64,000 nt of DNA from Anaerosolibacter sp. (GTDB lineage: Bacteria; Bacillota; Clostridia; Peptostreptococcales; Thermotaleaceae). The notes under the pieces were generated by a model that saw only the letters and a program-made list of their open reading frames with translations, was not told the DNA's origin and did not search any database. The position numbers and the translations under genes are program-made. Location: NCBI RefSeq assembly GCF_029240175.1, contig NZ_JARBTM010000007.1:1-64000 (forward strand). The letters are read 5' to 3'. Position 1 is the first letter of the stretch. Every line of letters starts with the position of its first letter. This document shows, in pieces, positions 8,059-16,768 of the stretch.

Positions 8059-8913
8059 ATGGAATTTTGGTATACTGAAGAACATACGGATGATGTTAGA
8101 TTTTCTTTGAGGGTAAAAGAGCACTTGTTTTCTGGAGAAAGTGAATTTCAAAAGCTTGATATTTTAGATACCCATGAATATGGAAAACTAATGACCCTGG
8201 ATGGGCTCGTAATGGTTACAGAAAAAGATGAGTTTGTTTATCATGATATGATTGTACATATTTCCATGGCAGTAAATCCAAACGTAGAAAATGTTCTAGT
8301 AATTGGCGGCGGCGATGGTGGCACAGTTCGAGAACTAATGAAATATCCAAGCATTAAACATGTAGATATGGTTGAAATTGATAAACTGGTTGTAGATGCT
8401 TCTAGAAAATACTTCCCAGCAGTGTCATGTGAAGTCGATAATCCTAGAGTTACAGTTCTTTATGAGGATGGTATTAAATTTATTCAAGGTAAAGAGCGTG
8501 TATATGACTTAATACTCATTGATTCTACTGATCCAATAGGACCTGGTGAAGGCTTATTTACTACTGACTTTTACAACAATTGCTATAAAGCACTAACGGA
8601 AGATGGTATCTTAATCAATCAAAATGAAACGCCAGTATATGAAAAGTTTTTTGAAGTAGGTATCAGCTCTAACAAAAAGCTTAAGAAAATGTTTCCGATA
8701 GTTCATGTATATCAAGCCAACATTCCAACCTATCCAGGGGGGTACTGGTTATTTAACTTTGCTTCTAAAAAATTCCATCCAACGCAAGATTTAAAAGAGT
8801 CTGACTGGAATCAACTTGGAATTAAAACAAAGTATTACAATACAGACCTTCACAAAGGATGCTTTGCCCTTCCGAATTATGTAAAGGAGAAGATTGAGAA
8901 TGGAGCTCTTTAA
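8059..8913 (+). CDS. speE: Spermidine synthase (polyamine aminopropyltransferase)
   Basis: The length (284 residues) and the sequence match SpeE. The short N-terminal beta domain (FWYTEEHTDDVRFSLRV) is followed by the catalytic domain: LDGLVMVTEKDEFVYHDMI, VLVIGGGDGGTVRE binding decarboxylated SAM, MVEIDKLVVD, and the gate-keeping IDSTDPIGPGEGLFT with the catalytic aspartate. The reaction joins an aminopropyl group to putrescine. AAGGAGG precedes the ATG. It overlaps speB by 14 bases, so the pair is co-translated; agmatinase makes putrescine and SpeE uses it. No SAM decarboxylase or arginine decarboxylase gene is in the window. Confidence 0.96.
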   Translation: MEFWYTEEHTDDVRFSLRVKEHLFSGESEFQKLDILDTHEYGKLMTLDGLVMVTEKDEFVYHDMIVHISMAVNPNVENVLVIGGGDGGTVRELMKYPSIKHVDMVEIDKLVVDASRKYFPAVSCEVDNPRVTVLYEDGIKFIQGKERVYDLILIDSTDPIGPGEGLFTTDFYNNCYKALTEDGILINQNETPVYEKFFEVGISSNKKLKKMFPIVHVYQANIPTYPGGYWLFNFASKKFHPTQDLKESDWNQLGIKTKYYNTDLHKGCFALPNYVKEKIENGAL

Positions 8914-9751
8914 TAGATATTGTTTTATAGGATGCGAGAAGTCCTTTGAAGAAAGTGAAGTGGTAATCTTCGGTGCTCCCTTCGATGGTACATGCTCCTA
9001 TAGACCAGGTTCAAGATTTGCACCGAATAAAATAAGAATTGATTCCTATGGACTAGAAACCTATAGCCCTTATCTAGATCGTGATTTAGAAGATCATAAT
9101 GTTCACGATGCTGGAGATATTGATCTTATTTTCGGAAATAAGTATGCGGTGTTAGATTCTATCCAAGAATATGCTCAGTATTTAGTAAATAATAATAAAA
9201 AGCCATTAATGATTGGTGGAGAGCATCTTGTTACCCTTCCTGTGGTTAAGGCTATGTATGAAAAGCACAAGGATTTAGTAATACTTCATTTCGATGCCCA
9301 TACAGACCTCCGTGGTGATTACATGGGTGAGGAATTATCCCATGCTACCGTTATCAAGCAAATATGGAACTTCCTTGGAGATAACAGAATTTACCAATTC
9401 GGTATTCGTTCTGGTCTAAAGGATGAATTCTACTGGGCTGAAAAAGAAGGACATACTTTTATTAATAAGTTCGGTTATGATAAACTGGCTGAAGTTGTGG
9501 AAAAAGTAAAGGACAAGCCTGTGTATGTTACTATTGATTTAGATATATTAGATCCTTCAATATTCCCTGGAACAGGTACGCCAGAACCAGGTGGTATTTC
9601 ATTTCAGGATATGTTAAATATTTTAAAAACATTAGATGGACTCAATATTGTAGGCGCTGATGTTGTTGAACTTGCGCCAGACTATGATCCTACTGGGGTT
9701 TCAACAGCTGTAGCATCAAAGATCATGAGAGAATTAATGTTGATTCTATAG
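8900..9751 (+). CDS. speB: Agmatinase
   Basis: This ureohydrolase-family enzyme turns agmatine into putrescine and urea. The manganese ligands are visible in the motifs GGEH, HFDAHTDLR and TIDLDILDPS. FGAPFDGTCSYRPGSRFAP near the N-terminus and GTGTPEPGG are conserved in the agmatinase branch. The track start at 8894 is a TTG four bases from AAGGAGA; the ATG at 8900 is placed slightly better and gives the usual N-terminus. It overlaps speE by 14 bases and ends at a bidirectional terminator shared with scpB. Confidence 0.95.
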   Translation: MELFNRYCFIGCEKSFEESEVVIFGAPFDGTCSYRPGSRFAPNKIRIDSYGLETYSPYLDRDLEDHNVHDAGDIDLIFGNKYAVLDSIQEYAQYLVNNNKKPLMIGGEHLVTLPVVKAMYEKHKDLVILHFDAHTDLRGDYMGEELSHATVIKQIWNFLGDNRIYQFGIRSGLKDEFYWAEKEGHTFINKFGYDKLAEVVEKVKDKPVYVTIDLDILDPSIFPGTGTPEPGGISFQDMLNILKTLDGLNIVGADVVELAPDYDPTGVSTAVASKIMRELMLIL

Positions 9752-9755
9752 CAAA

Positions 9756-9787
9756 AAAACCGATGAATGTCATCATTCATCGGTTTT
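9756..9787. terminator. Bidirectional terminator between speB and scpB
   Basis: A perfect 13-base stem, AAAACCGATGAAT with its complement, and a six-base loop lie between the converging genes, with A and T runs on both sides. The 3' arm overlaps the end of scpB. Confidence 0.88.
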
Positions 9788-10330
9788 ATTTATTTCATTC
9801 TCATCAAAATCCAACTTCTCAAAATCCTCGATGGCAGGAAGATCCTCTAGACAACTAAGTCCAAAGGCCTTTAGAAAGGTCTCGGTTGTACCATATAAAA
9901 TAGGTCGGCCAGTTTTCTCTAATCTGCCTTTTTCTAAAATAAGTTCTTTGTCTAGCAAAGTACTAATGGCTTTATCGCTTTTTACACCACGAATCCCTTC
10001 CACCTCATGTCTTGTAATAGGTTGTTTGTAAGCAATAATTGCTAATACCTCAAGAGCAGCTTGAGTAAGTCCTTTATTTTGAGTGGGCGTACACAATTTC
10101 TGTATATAATCGTAGTGCTTTGTATTGGTACATAACTGAAAACTATTGTTGATCTCAATAATTTGAAGGCCTCTATCTTCCGCCTCATATTGTTTCTTTA
10201 AATCTAAAATCGTTTTTCGAATAAACTCCGGAGGAAAATCTAAAACTTCAGAAATATTCTTTACGTTTAAAGGATCTCCCCAGATAAATAGTAAGGATTC
10301 TATAATTGATTGAATCTCTTTATCTTCCAT
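9773..10330 (-). CDS. scpB: Segregation and condensation protein B
   Basis: ScpB dimers hold two winged-helix domains and bind ScpA in the SMC condensin. SIIESLLFIWGDPL at the start, LTQAALEVLAIIAYKQPITRHEVEGIRGVKSDKAISTLL in the middle and GRPILYGTTETFLKAFGL at the end are family hallmarks. The acidic tail (DFEKLDFDENE) is usual. The track start at 10345 has no ribosome site; GGGGTG lies before the ATG at 10330, four bases after the scpA stop. The scpA-scpB pair is thus one translational unit. Confidence 0.95.
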   Translation of the reverse strand: MEDKEIQSIIESLLFIWGDPLNVKNISEVLDFPPEFIRKTILDLKKQYEAEDRGLQIIEINNSFQLCTNTKHYDYIQKLCTPTQNKGLTQAALEVLAIIAYKQPITRHEVEGIRGVKSDKAISTLLDKELILEKGRLEKTGRPILYGTTETFLKAFGLSCLEDLPAIEDFEKLDFDENEINKTDE

Positions 10331-10334
10331 AAAA

Positions 10335-11087
10335 TTACACCCCATTTACTGAATCAATTTTCTTTATAATGATTTTATCGAAGATTCTACTCTGCTGGAC
10401 TGTTAAAAAATTTAGTTTAATCAATTCAAGTAATGCCAAAAAAGTTACGACAATTTCACTTTTAGAGCAAGAATCGGAAAACAAATGATGAAAGTCAACA
10501 GCATGATGAATTTCGAGATATTGTTGAATCTGTGAAATTTTATCTTCAATAGTCACCTCGTCTCGCTGAATCTCATCAACATAAGCTTGCAGTTTAGAAT
10601 GATTTTTTCTTTTTTCAAGAAGTTTATTAAAAGCGCTTATTAACGTGTTTAAATCCATTTCCACAAGCTCAATATCATCATACTTGATGTATTGATCAAG
10701 TTGCTCTTGGGATTTATAAAAAATCTTTTTAAATACATCTTCTCGCTTTTTAAATTCTTCAGCTGCAGTTTTATATTTCTTATATTCGATAAGTCGAGCA
10801 ATCAAATCTTGTCTTGGATCGATTTCATCGATGGCGATGGCCAGTTGTTCCTCGTGCTTATTTGGAAGCAACATTTTAGACTTGATTTCTATTAGCGTGG
10901 CCGCCATAACGAGAAATTCACTGGTTACTTCCAAATCGAATTTCTGCATATCTTGAATGTATTGAATGTACTGGTCAGTGATTTGAGCAATTGGAATATT
11001 ATAAATATCTACTTCTGCTTTTTCAATGAGGTGATACAGTAAATCGAAAGGTCCCTCAAAGGTTTCAAGCTTAACATTATATGTCAT
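10335..11087 (-). CDS. scpA: Segregation and condensation protein A
   Basis: ScpA is the kleisin of the bacterial SMC complex. YNVKLETFEGPFDLLYHLIEKAEVDIYNIPIAQIT is the classic N-terminal domain that binds the SMC neck, followed by EFLVMAATLIEIKSKMLLP. The C-terminal winged helix (VVTFLALLELIKLNFLTVQQ) binds the SMC head. The track starts at 11114, but AGGGGT is nine bases before the ATG at 11087, giving MTYNVKLETFEG. It is the first gene of the scpAB unit. Confidence 0.95.
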   Translation of the reverse strand: MTYNVKLETFEGPFDLLYHLIEKAEVDIYNIPIAQITDQYIQYIQDMQKFDLEVTSEFLVMAATLIEIKSKMLLPNKHEEQLAIAIDEIDPRQDLIARLIEYKKYKTAAEEFKKREDVFKKIFYKSQEQLDQYIKYDDIELVEMDLNTLISAFNKLLEKRKNHSKLQAYVDEIQRDEVTIEDKISQIQQYLEIHHAVDFHHLFSDSCSKSEIVVTFLALLELIKLNFLTVQQSRIFDKIIIKKIDSVNGV

Positions 11088-11203
11088 TAAAGATCTACCC
11101 CTAACAAATTTCATTGAAAATTGACATCACATTTTATTATAACATAATTCATGTCACCATGTGATGGGATTATTCCCAAGGGTATAAAAGTATTACTACA
11201 ATG

Positions 11204-11239
11204 TTAAAGGAGGTATTTGATATCAAATACCTCCTTTAA
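11204..11239 (-). terminator. Perfect palindrome behind dacF, likely terminator
   Basis: The 36-base perfect inverted repeat has the half TTAAAGGAGGTATTTGAT and begins one base after the dacF stop. Both arms carry an AAAGGAGGT-like sequence or its complement. A following U-run is weak on the minus strand, so termination may be inefficient. Confidence 0.55.
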
Positions 11240-11240
11240 A

Positions 11241-12416
11241 CTATTTTTTTGATCTTAATGATTTACGAATAATCTTACCAAACATATCAATGGCTGAAGC
11301 CGATTCAATCGCCTTTTCTGATACTAGATCGACGCGATGAATTTCTTTTCCTTCTACCATTAATACAATCTCACCTAATTTTTGTCCAGCAGTCAATGGC
11401 GCTTTAATGTTCTTAGGTAATATTATCTCTTTTTGAACCTTGTTTTCATCACCCTTTTTAACAAGAGCGCTCAATTGGTCTTTTGCGATAATATTTACTT
11501 TCTCTTCTCTACCCTTTTCTACTGTGACTTCTTGAACCACTTGATTCTTTTTGACGATCGGTACAGAACTATAGGTGGCAAAACCGAAATTTAATAATTT
11601 TTTAGCTTCCTCAAAACGTACTTGGGAGGTGGGGCTGCCTAATATTACAGCAATTAAATTTAAGCCGTTTCTACTAGCAGAAGCAGATAGACAATACATA
11701 GCATCTGAAGTAAATCCTGTCTTGATGCCATTAGCACCAGGATAACTTCTAATTAGCTTATTTGTATTGGTTAATTCTAAGGTAGTTATTTTTTTGTCTG
11801 GAAGTCCTACTTTCATAGTAGACATCCATATTGTAAGCCACTCATGGATTTTAGGATACTTTAGAAGCTCTTTCGACATAATGGCAATATCATATGCACT
11901 AGTATAGTGCCCTTCTTGCGGCAGTCCATTGGTATTCATAAACTGAGTATCATTCATACCTAATTCCTTAGCGCGCTCATTCATCCGTTTAACAAACATT
12001 TCTTCTGTGCCACTTAGATGTTCAGCCAAAGCAACACATGCATCATTGGCAGATGCAACAGAAATGCCTTTTAACAGCTCCTCAATGGTCTTTTCTTCAC
12101 CTGGTTCTAAGTAAAGCTGACTTCCACCCATACTGGAAGATCGCTGACTAATTAAAACTTTATCTTCTAGAGCAATCTGCTTCTGATCTAAGGCTTCCAT
12201 TGTTAAAAGCATAGTCATTACCTTTGTAACGCTAGCTGGTGGGAGCTTATCGTGGATATTCTTTTCATATAATATTGTACCTGTGGAAGCATCCATTAAG
12301 ATTGCTGACCTTGCATCAATATTGAATTCCTCCGCACTGGCCATTATATAAAATGAACTGAAAATCAAGGTAAAACAGATGATGGATACGATGATCTTGT
12401 TATATATTCCTTTCAT
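11241..12416 (-). CDS. dacF: D-alanyl-D-alanine carboxypeptidase DacF
   Basis: Signal peptide, then the S11 transpeptidase-like fold with ASVTKVM (SxxK), SANDA in place of SGN (SxN kept as S-A-N) and IKTGFTSDA (KTG). The C-terminal 110 residues form the PBP5_C beta domain and the end (MFGKIIRKSLRSKK) is basic and amphipathic, which suits membrane anchoring. It removes terminal D-alanine from peptidoglycan. Its place next to scpA, pdp and purine nucleoside phosphorylase genes parallels dacF of Bacillus. AAGGAGGG is six bases before the ATG at 12416; the track ATG at 12434 is upstream of that site and is rejected. Confidence 0.93.
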   Translation of the reverse strand: MKGIYNKIIVSIICFTLIFSSFYIMASAEEFNIDARSAILMDASTGTILYEKNIHDKLPPASVTKVMTMLLTMEALDQKQIALEDKVLISQRSSSMGGSQLYLEPGEEKTIEELLKGISVASANDACVALAEHLSGTEEMFVKRMNERAKELGMNDTQFMNTNGLPQEGHYTSAYDIAIMSKELLKYPKIHEWLTIWMSTMKVGLPDKKITTLELTNTNKLIRSYPGANGIKTGFTSDAMYCLSASASRNGLNLIAVILGSPTSQVRFEEAKKLLNFGFATYSSVPIVKKNQVVQEVTVEKGREEKVNIIAKDQLSALVKKGDENKVQKEIILPKNIKAPLTAGQKLGEIVLMVEGKEIHRVDLVSEKAIESASAIDMFGKIIRKSLRSKK

Positions 12417-12510
12417 CTCATGCCCTCCTTGCATTGTAAGTTAATTTTAGCTTTTCCAGCAACTACTTTCGTTATGCACAGGAAGGACATTCATACATCA
12501 CTGTAAAAAA

Positions 12511-13836
12511 TTACATGATTTCTACATGATCTTTCATAACTATAGCTTTAATCAACTTTGGTTTATCTACAGGCTCATTTGTTAAGGTAATTGCGTTTAC
12601 GATGATATCTTTGGCTTTTTCTATCATGTCCTTTTTATTTGTATACAAGGTAGCATAGGCCTCACCTTTTAAGATATAATCTCCAATTTTTTTCTGCATC
12701 AAAATTCCTGCGGACAAGTCTATCTGTGAGTCCTTATTCTCACGACCTGCCCCTAAAACAAGGGCTGCGACACCCATATCATCAGTTTGGATGGATTGAA
12801 TATAACCGTTTTCTGGAGCAACCACATCCATTTTGTAGGCAGCGTGAGGAAGAAGCTTTGTATCTGTGATAACCATAGGATCTCCACCTTGCGCTTCTAC
12901 AAATTCTTTAAATTTATTCAAGGCTTCTCCCGACTGTAATTTCATCATTACCTTCTCTCTGGCAGCACCAATGTCAGCAGCTTCCTTGGCCAATAGAACC
13001 ATATGGCTTGCCAACGTTATGCTCAATTCTGTAAGATCTACTGGGCCGTATCCTTGAAGGGTTTGAATAGCTTCTTCAATTTCAAGGCTGTTTCCGATAG
13101 CAAATCCTAAAGGTTGTTCCATGCTTGTTAGAATTGCTACAGTTTCTCTGCCCATATGATGACCGATATCCACCATTTCATTTGCTAATGCAATGCCACT
13201 TTCCAAGTCCTTCATAAAAGCACCACTGCCTACTTTTACATCGAGAATTATGGCATTTGAGCCAGCAGCTAGCTTTTTGCTCATAATACTACTGGCGATA
13301 AGGGATAGGTTATCAACAGTAGCAGTAACGTCCCTCAAGGCATATAATTTTTTATCTGCTGGGGCAAGATTGGCAGACTGGCCAATAACGGAAATTTTAT
13401 GCTGATTAACATTACCAATAAATTGTTCATTTGTCAGTTCTACATGAAACCCTTTTATAGATTCTAGCTTGTCAATGGTTCCCCCTGTATGACCGAGTCC
13501 TCTTCCAGACATCTTTGCTACAGGAACATTACATGATGCAACCAAAGGTGCAACAATCAGCGTTGTGGTATCTCCCACACCACCAGTACTGTGCTTATCA
13601 ACTTTGATACCATGGATTCTAGACAAATCTAACACATCTCCAGAATTCATCATAGCTTCTGTCAAATTGGCCGTTTCTTCCTTATTCATTTTCTGGAAAT
13701 ATATTGCCATCAACAGAGAGGCAGCCTGATAGTCTGGTATGTTCCCCCTTGTATACTCTTGAATAAAGTAGCTAATTTCATCCTTTGTAAGTGGATGGCC
13801 ATTCCTTTTCTTCAAGATAATATCATATATTCTCAT
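12511..13836 (-). CDS. pdp: Pyrimidine-nucleoside phosphorylase
   Basis: The 441-residue protein carries the family signatures KHSTGGVGDTTT (phosphate binding), KMSGRGLGHTGGTIDKLESI and LDVKVGSGAFMK. These enzymes split uridine, thymidine and deoxyuridine into base and (deoxy)ribose-1-phosphate. The start ATG overlaps the stop of the upstream purine phosphorylase by one base (TAATG). With deoB upstream, the operon can turn nucleosides into free bases and pentose-5-phosphate. Confidence 0.95.
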   Translation of the reverse strand: MRIYDIILKKRNGHPLTKDEISYFIQEYTRGNIPDYQAASLLMAIYFQKMNKEETANLTEAMMNSGDVLDLSRIHGIKVDKHSTGGVGDTTTLIVAPLVASCNVPVAKMSGRGLGHTGGTIDKLESIKGFHVELTNEQFIGNVNQHKISVIGQSANLAPADKKLYALRDVTATVDNLSLIASSIMSKKLAAGSNAIILDVKVGSGAFMKDLESGIALANEMVDIGHHMGRETVAILTSMEQPLGFAIGNSLEIEEAIQTLQGYGPVDLTELSITLASHMVLLAKEAADIGAAREKVMMKLQSGEALNKFKEFVEAQGGDPMVITDTKLLPHAAYKMDVVAPENGYIQSIQTDDMGVAALVLGAGRENKDSQIDLSAGILMQKKIGDYILKGEAYATLYTNKKDMIEKAKDIIVNAITLTNEPVDKPKLIKAIVMKDHVEIM

Positions 13837-14654
13837 TAAATGTTCACCTCACCCAGGATTCCTTTCACAAGACGAATAAATTTAGGTCGTGTTTGATTTG
13901 CTATTTCAACTACACGCTCATGTTCGAGGGGTTCTAAAGTATCTGCAATGGCCATATCTGTTACACATGAAATTCCTAAAACACGCAATCCTGTATGACG
14001 GGCTACGATCACTTCGGGAACAGTAGACATACCTACAGTATCTGCCCCAAACTTTCGTAACATTTTTAACTCTGCAGCGGACATATAGTTCGGTCCACTA
14101 ATAGCAACATAAACACCTTTCTTCGTCTCGATTCCTAATTTTTCACTCACCTGCTGTCCAAGGCTAATGAGCTCTCGATCATAGGCTGTAGACATATCAG
14201 GAAATCTTGGTCCAAGATCTTCATCGTTAGGACCTATAAGAGGATTACTTCCTGTAAAGTTGATGTGATCCTCTATAAACATAAGGGCTCCAGGGTATAA
14301 ATCTGGGTTCATACCTCCACACGCATTTGTCACAACAAGTACTTTTACTCCCAGTTCTTTCATAACCCGTACTGGGAAGGTAACCTCCTGTAATGGATAT
14401 CCTTCATAGAAATGGAACCGTCCCTGCATAGCAATGACACTTTTACCTTCTAATTGCCCAAGAACCAATTGACCCTCATGGCCTTCTACCGTTGAAATAG
14501 GGAAATTGGGGATCTGGTCATAGGGTATAATGGTAGGGTTTTCTATTTCATTTGCAAGACTCCCAAGACCAGAACCTAAAATAAGTCCAATTTCTGGAGC
14601 TGTTTCGATCCTACTTTTTATAAAGTCACTTGCTTCAAATATTTTTTGTTTCAT
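13836..14654 (-). CDS. Purine-nucleoside phosphorylase paralogue with altered base-recognition residues
   Basis: The protein belongs to the trimeric PNP/MTAP family: LILGSGLGSLANEI, GRFHFYEGYPLQEVTFPVRVMK, TNACGGMNPDLYPG and VGMSTVPEVIVARH. Two purine-contact positions differ from its tandem neighbour. The GPxYETPAE block, whose Glu matches human PNP Glu201, is GPNYMSAAE here, and the ITN block (Asn243 in human PNP) is VTD. Asp at that place is what methylthioadenosine phosphorylases carry, and Asn-to-Asp there is known to favour 6-aminopurines. It may therefore prefer adenosine-type substrates. It overlaps both neighbours by one base in a tight operon. Confidence 0.85.
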   Translation of the reverse strand: MKQKIFEASDFIKSRIETAPEIGLILGSGLGSLANEIENPTIIPYDQIPNFPISTVEGHEGQLVLGQLEGKSVIAMQGRFHFYEGYPLQEVTFPVRVMKELGVKVLVVTNACGGMNPDLYPGALMFIEDHINFTGSNPLIGPNDEDLGPRFPDMSTAYDRELISLGQQVSEKLGIETKKGVYVAISGPNYMSAAELKMLRKFGADTVGMSTVPEVIVARHTGLRVLGISCVTDMAIADTLEPLEHERVVEIANQTRPKFIRLVKGILGEVNI

Positions 14655-15487
14655 TATTTATTCCTCCCCATCTTTATTAAAGAACGCTTAATGAATAGGA
14701 TAAAGTCATTTCTTACCTTATCTGCGGTTTCAATAACTTCATGATGATCCAATGGTTGATCTAAAATGCCTGCAGCCATATTGGTAATACAAGAGATTCC
14801 TAACACCTTCATTTTACTATGAGCTGCCACAATGACCTCTGGGACTGTGGACATACCAACGGCATCAGCACCTAAAAATCGTGCCATTCTCACCTCTGCA
14901 GGGGTCTCGTACGTAGGACCTGTAAACATTGCATAAACACCTTCTTTTAACACTAGATCCATTTCATCCCCTGCCTGATAAGCAAGTCCGATTAATTCCT
15001 TATCATAAACTTGAGAAATATCAGGAAAGCGAACACCAAGCTCATCGAAATTTTTACCGATAAGAGGATTATCAAATCCCCAGTTTATATGATCACGGAT
15101 GATCATAAGATTACCAGGTTGGAATTCAGTATTCACACCACCGGCGGCATTGGTAACGATAAGGATTTCAACACCTAAGGCTTTCATTACTCGAACTGGA
15201 AAAGTGACCTCTTCCATAGAATAGCCTTCATAATAGTGAAATCGTCCCTGCATAGCAATCACACTGTGGCCCTCGAGTTTGCCAAGTACGAGCTTTCCTG
15301 CATGCCCTTTCACCGTAGAAATTGGAAAGTTAGGGATATCCGAATAGTGAATATGTATGGAATCTTGAATTTCATCAGCTAATGATCCTAAACCAGAGCC
15401 TAGAATCAAACCAATCCTTGGAGAAACAACTGTTTGCTGCTGAATATAACGAACTGCTTCATTAATCTTACTGAGTAGATTCTGCAT
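14654..15487 (-). CDS. punA: Purine-nucleoside phosphorylase (guanosine/inosine type)
   Basis: This is a canonical trimeric PNP: GLILGSGLGSLADEI (phosphate site), GRFHYYEGY, TNAAGGVN, the purine-binding GPTYETPAE with the Glu equivalent to human Glu201, VGMSTVPEVIVAAH, and CITNMA with the Asn equivalent to Asn243. It cleaves inosine, guanosine and their deoxy forms by phosphorolysis. It is the first of two tandem PNP genes, about 50 percent alike by eye. It starts 13 bases after deoB, with GAGGAGG before the ATG, and overlaps the next gene by one base. Confidence 0.94.
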   Translation of the reverse strand: MQNLLSKINEAVRYIQQQTVVSPRIGLILGSGLGSLADEIQDSIHIHYSDIPNFPISTVKGHAGKLVLGKLEGHSVIAMQGRFHYYEGYSMEEVTFPVRVMKALGVEILIVTNAAGGVNTEFQPGNLMIIRDHINWGFDNPLIGKNFDELGVRFPDISQVYDKELIGLAYQAGDEMDLVLKEGVYAMFTGPTYETPAEVRMARFLGADAVGMSTVPEVIVAAHSKMKVLGISCITNMAAGILDQPLDHHEVIETADKVRNDFILFIKRSLIKMGRNK

Positions 15488-15500
15488 AATCTATCCTCCT

Positions 15501-16670
15501 CTAAAATATTAAATCTTTAAAACTGATGCCATATTGTAACCCTTTTACCTGGAAAATATCAGCAATCGTTGCTGCTATATCAGCAAAGGAGTCTCTGGTG
15601 CCTATATTTATAGATTTTTTAACGGCTTGCCCATAAATGACAATAGGTATATATTCTCTAGTATGATCTGTACCACTGTAAGTTGGATCATTCCCATGGT
15701 CTGCGGTAAAAATAATAATATCATCTTCATGAAGCGCTTCTATCAATTCAGGTACCCTCTTGTCAAATTCCTCAAGGGCAATTTTATATCCTTGTGGATT
15801 CCTTCTATGACCGTACTTAGCATCGAAATCAACAAGATTTGTAAAAATTATTCCTTTACTATTCTCTCTAAGGGCCTTGATCGTTTCATCGACACCTTCC
15901 ATATTATCCTTGGTATGAATTGCCTTTGTAATACCTTGCCCATTGAAGATATCCTCAATCTTGCCAATGGCATACACTTCCATATTATGATTGGCAAGAA
16001 TATCAAGAATCGTAGTTCCATTTGGTGAAATTGAATAATCTCTGCGATTTGCTGTTCTTTCAAAGCTCCCAGGCTGACCTGCAAATGGCCGTGCGATTAC
16101 TCTAGCTACCTGATGCTCTCCCACTAGTAAGTTCCGAGCAATCTCACACATTTTGTAAAGCTCATCCAAAGGAACGATTTCCTCATGGGCGGCAATTTGA
16201 AAAACACTATCAGCAGATGTATAAACAATAGGGCAGCCTGTTTCAATGTGTTCTTGACCTAATGCTTCAATAATCTCAGTACCTGAGGCAGCTTTGTTAC
16301 CCAAACTTTTTTTTCCGATTTTTTCTTCGAAGCAGCGGATAATTTCTAAAGGAAAGCCATCTGGATAGGTTTGAAAGGGTTCTGTAATATAAAGTCCTGT
16401 CATTTCCCAATGTCCAGTAATCGTATCCTTTCCCTTCGATACCTCGTTTGCTTTTCCGAAACAACCTATAGGTTCTTGTATGCTTTCAACACCCTTGATG
16501 CCTTCAATATTACCTAGACCAAGCCGTATTAAATTAGGAAGATGAATTCCTTGACATACTTTTGAAATGTTACCTAAAGTATCTACATTGTAATCTCCAT
16601 ACTCAGGCGAATCTGGCAATGCACCGATTCCCAAACTATCAAGAACTACAATTGTGACTCTATTAATCAT
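15501..16670 (-). CDS. deoB: Phosphopentomutase
   Basis: DeoB belongs to the alkaline phosphatase superfamily and interconverts (deoxy)ribose-1-phosphate and -5-phosphate. The N-terminal VLDSLGIGALPD provides a metal ligand, TITGHWEM carries the threonine that is phosphorylated, and FTADHGNDPTYSGTDHTREYIP contains the second metal set. The length of 389 residues is normal. AAGGAGGAG precedes the ATG. It leads the salvage operon deoB-punA-PNP2-pdp; the phosphorylases make its substrate. Confidence 0.96.
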   Translation of the reverse strand: MINRVTIVVLDSLGIGALPDSPEYGDYNVDTLGNISKVCQGIHLPNLIRLGLGNIEGIKGVESIQEPIGCFGKANEVSKGKDTITGHWEMTGLYITEPFQTYPDGFPLEIIRCFEEKIGKKSLGNKAASGTEIIEALGQEHIETGCPIVYTSADSVFQIAAHEEIVPLDELYKMCEIARNLLVGEHQVARVIARPFAGQPGSFERTANRRDYSISPNGTTILDILANHNMEVYAIGKIEDIFNGQGITKAIHTKDNMEGVDETIKALRENSKGIIFTNLVDFDAKYGHRRNPQGYKIALEEFDKRVPELIEALHEDDIIIFTADHGNDPTYSGTDHTREYIPIVIYGQAVKKSINIGTRDSFADIAATIADIFQVKGLQYGISFKDLIF

Positions 16671-16749
16671 CAGACTCCTCCTTACATGTTTTTATAATAA
16701 GTGATTTAACTTTTATAGGAATATTGTTGCACTTTTTAAGAAAAATATA

Positions 16750-16768
16750 AAGAGCCGCTTAGGCTCTT
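16750..16768 (-). terminator. Terminator of xerD
   Basis: A seven-base stem AAGAGCC/GGCTCTT with a five-base loop overlaps the end of xerD and is followed on the minus strand by TTTATATTTTT. Confidence 0.7.
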
